Position numbers and translations under genes: made by a program
Origin: Rhodeus uyekii
Lineage: Eukaryota; Chordata; Actinopteri; Cypriniformes; Acheilognathidae
Reading direction: 5' to 3'
Assembly (NCBI GenBank): GCA_037043235.1
Contig: JAWRVZ010000041.1
Span: forward strand, 547,001-611,000
DNA: 64,000 bases
In this document: positions 63,022 to 64,000 of the stretch, in pieces
Layout of the letters: each line of letters begins with the position of its first letter
Position numbering within the stretch: position 1 is the first letter of the stretch
Notes under the pieces: generated by a model
Seen by the model: the letters and a program-made list of their open reading frames with translations, nothing else
Databases searched by the model: none
Told to the model about the DNA's origin: nothing

Positions 63022-64000
63022 TCCTAAGAACAAGCCTTCCCTATTGGAGTCTTACTTGGAAAAACTCACCTTTGAATATTTTACAATTCTTTCTTAACTC
63101 GGTAAGCACCTGAATATTTGACTGAACCAGATCTGCTTTTATTGTTAGCAAACCTTCAGTTTCATAATACAAAAACTTTCAGGCTTCATATTAACAAGCC
63201 TTTGACTTTGACCCGTTTGGCATTCGCCAAATCCTCCTTGTTTGAAGTCCCAGAGACGATGCTATGGCCATGGGAACTGAGAATATGGAGGTATGGGAGG
63301 GCTTTAAAGAGAGAAGGAGCAGCGGTTTGGTACAATGTACCCAGCTAATGACTCACAGCTGGCTTTGAACACTGAGGGCCAACATCTGGAGGCATGTGGT
63401 CACAGAAATATCTAGTTTAAAGGATGCAAGTCGCCTGCAGAAAAAGCTATGAGGTGAGGTAAATATGACAGAATGAAAACAAAAATATGTGTAAAAAGAC
63501 TGGATTAAGTAAATATATGGGAGGAAATTAAAACGTATGTCTTGTTTAAGGTTGGTTCAAAGAAGTGGGCATTAATACAGGGTGAGTGAAGGAACCTTTG
63601 GGAAGACAGATGATTAGAGGAAAATGGTGGGAGAGGGGAAGGAAAGAATTGGTTTGACTGACGTAGCAGAGTAATCCCACAATGCACTGTAATTTGCTTG
63701 AGCAATGAGAGCTGTGAGAGCCCCATAGTGGGAGTTTAGTTTAGTTTAAACAAACTCCAGCCAATAGTAAACCACAGGACCGGGATACCAAAACCACGGT
63801 TAAACACTTAGTTATATGACATATGCAATCTTGTTACAGCTTGTAGGAGAAGCTGAATCATAGGCTTAAATTGGGCGCAGGAGTCTTTTATCAAAACAAT
63901 TCATATTATTATAGGCATGGATCATCACTAGCATAAGTTGGTCATTAAATTGTGAGCTATTCTGAATAAATGAATAAAGCCTATTGATTAATGATGGAAT
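63022..64000. other. Downstream flank, no gene
   Basis: No exon, RNA gene or bounded repeat recognised up to the window edge. The next col6 gene is not reached. Confidence 0.4.

Noticed and set aside
59000..64000. Expected col6a2 exons downstream of col6a1
   Set aside because: No VWA or Gly-X-Y coding exon was seen; the neighbour, if present, lies beyond the window.

Overview
The window looks like nuclear DNA of a ray-finned fish, most likely a cyprinid. It is AT-rich, has long CA/CT/AT/TG microsatellites, multi-exon genes with GT-AG introns, and many fish-type transposons: hAT elements, pogo/Tigger-like MITEs, L2-type LINEs, tRNA-derived SINEs, a DIRS retroelement and LTRs. I see no prokaryotic operon, CRISPR array or phage. 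All repeat-family names come from sequence pattern, not a database search.

Two complete protein genes can be read exon by exon, both on the + strand. (1) tdo2, tryptophan 2,3-dioxygenase (heme enzyme, first step of the kynurenine pathway): 12 coding exons at 6338-10302, 407 aa, open throughout. (2) col6a1, collagen VI alpha-1 chain: 35 coding exons at 24505-58756, 1007 aa. It has a signal peptide, one N-terminal VWA domain, a Gly-X-Y helix of about 336 residues split over 20 mostly 9-nt-multiple exons, and two C-terminal VWA domains. Both reading frames close exactly at every splice junction, so both genes look functional. They have no evident functional link and are simply neighbours.

Layout: 1-6.2 kb is intergenic transposon debris (hAT with 8-bp target duplication, Tigger-like MITE, L2 LINE with a SINE inserted in it). 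6.3-10.9 kb is tdo2 and its 3' UTR. 10.9-24.4 kb is intergenic: CA microsatellite, LTR-like element with a decapeptide-coding minisatellite, a 1-kb hAT element, a SINE split by a hAT, a DIRS gag/RT relic and another Tigger-like MITE. 24.5-59 kb is col6a1, whose introns hold at least four well-delimited insertions (27.1, 29.6, 32.8 and 52.7 kb) and an 8.1-kb intron 25 with an antisense LINE relic. 59-64 kb is repeat-rich downstream flank with no exon recognised; col6a2, the usual neighbour in vertebrates, is not reached.

I did not find a convincing new biological system. The most informative non-genic signals are nested insertions with readable target-site duplications, two long hairpins (30.5 and 63.0 kb), a hairpin at a SINE-LINE junction, and an extra triple-helical cysteine plus a 9-nt microexon in col6a1.
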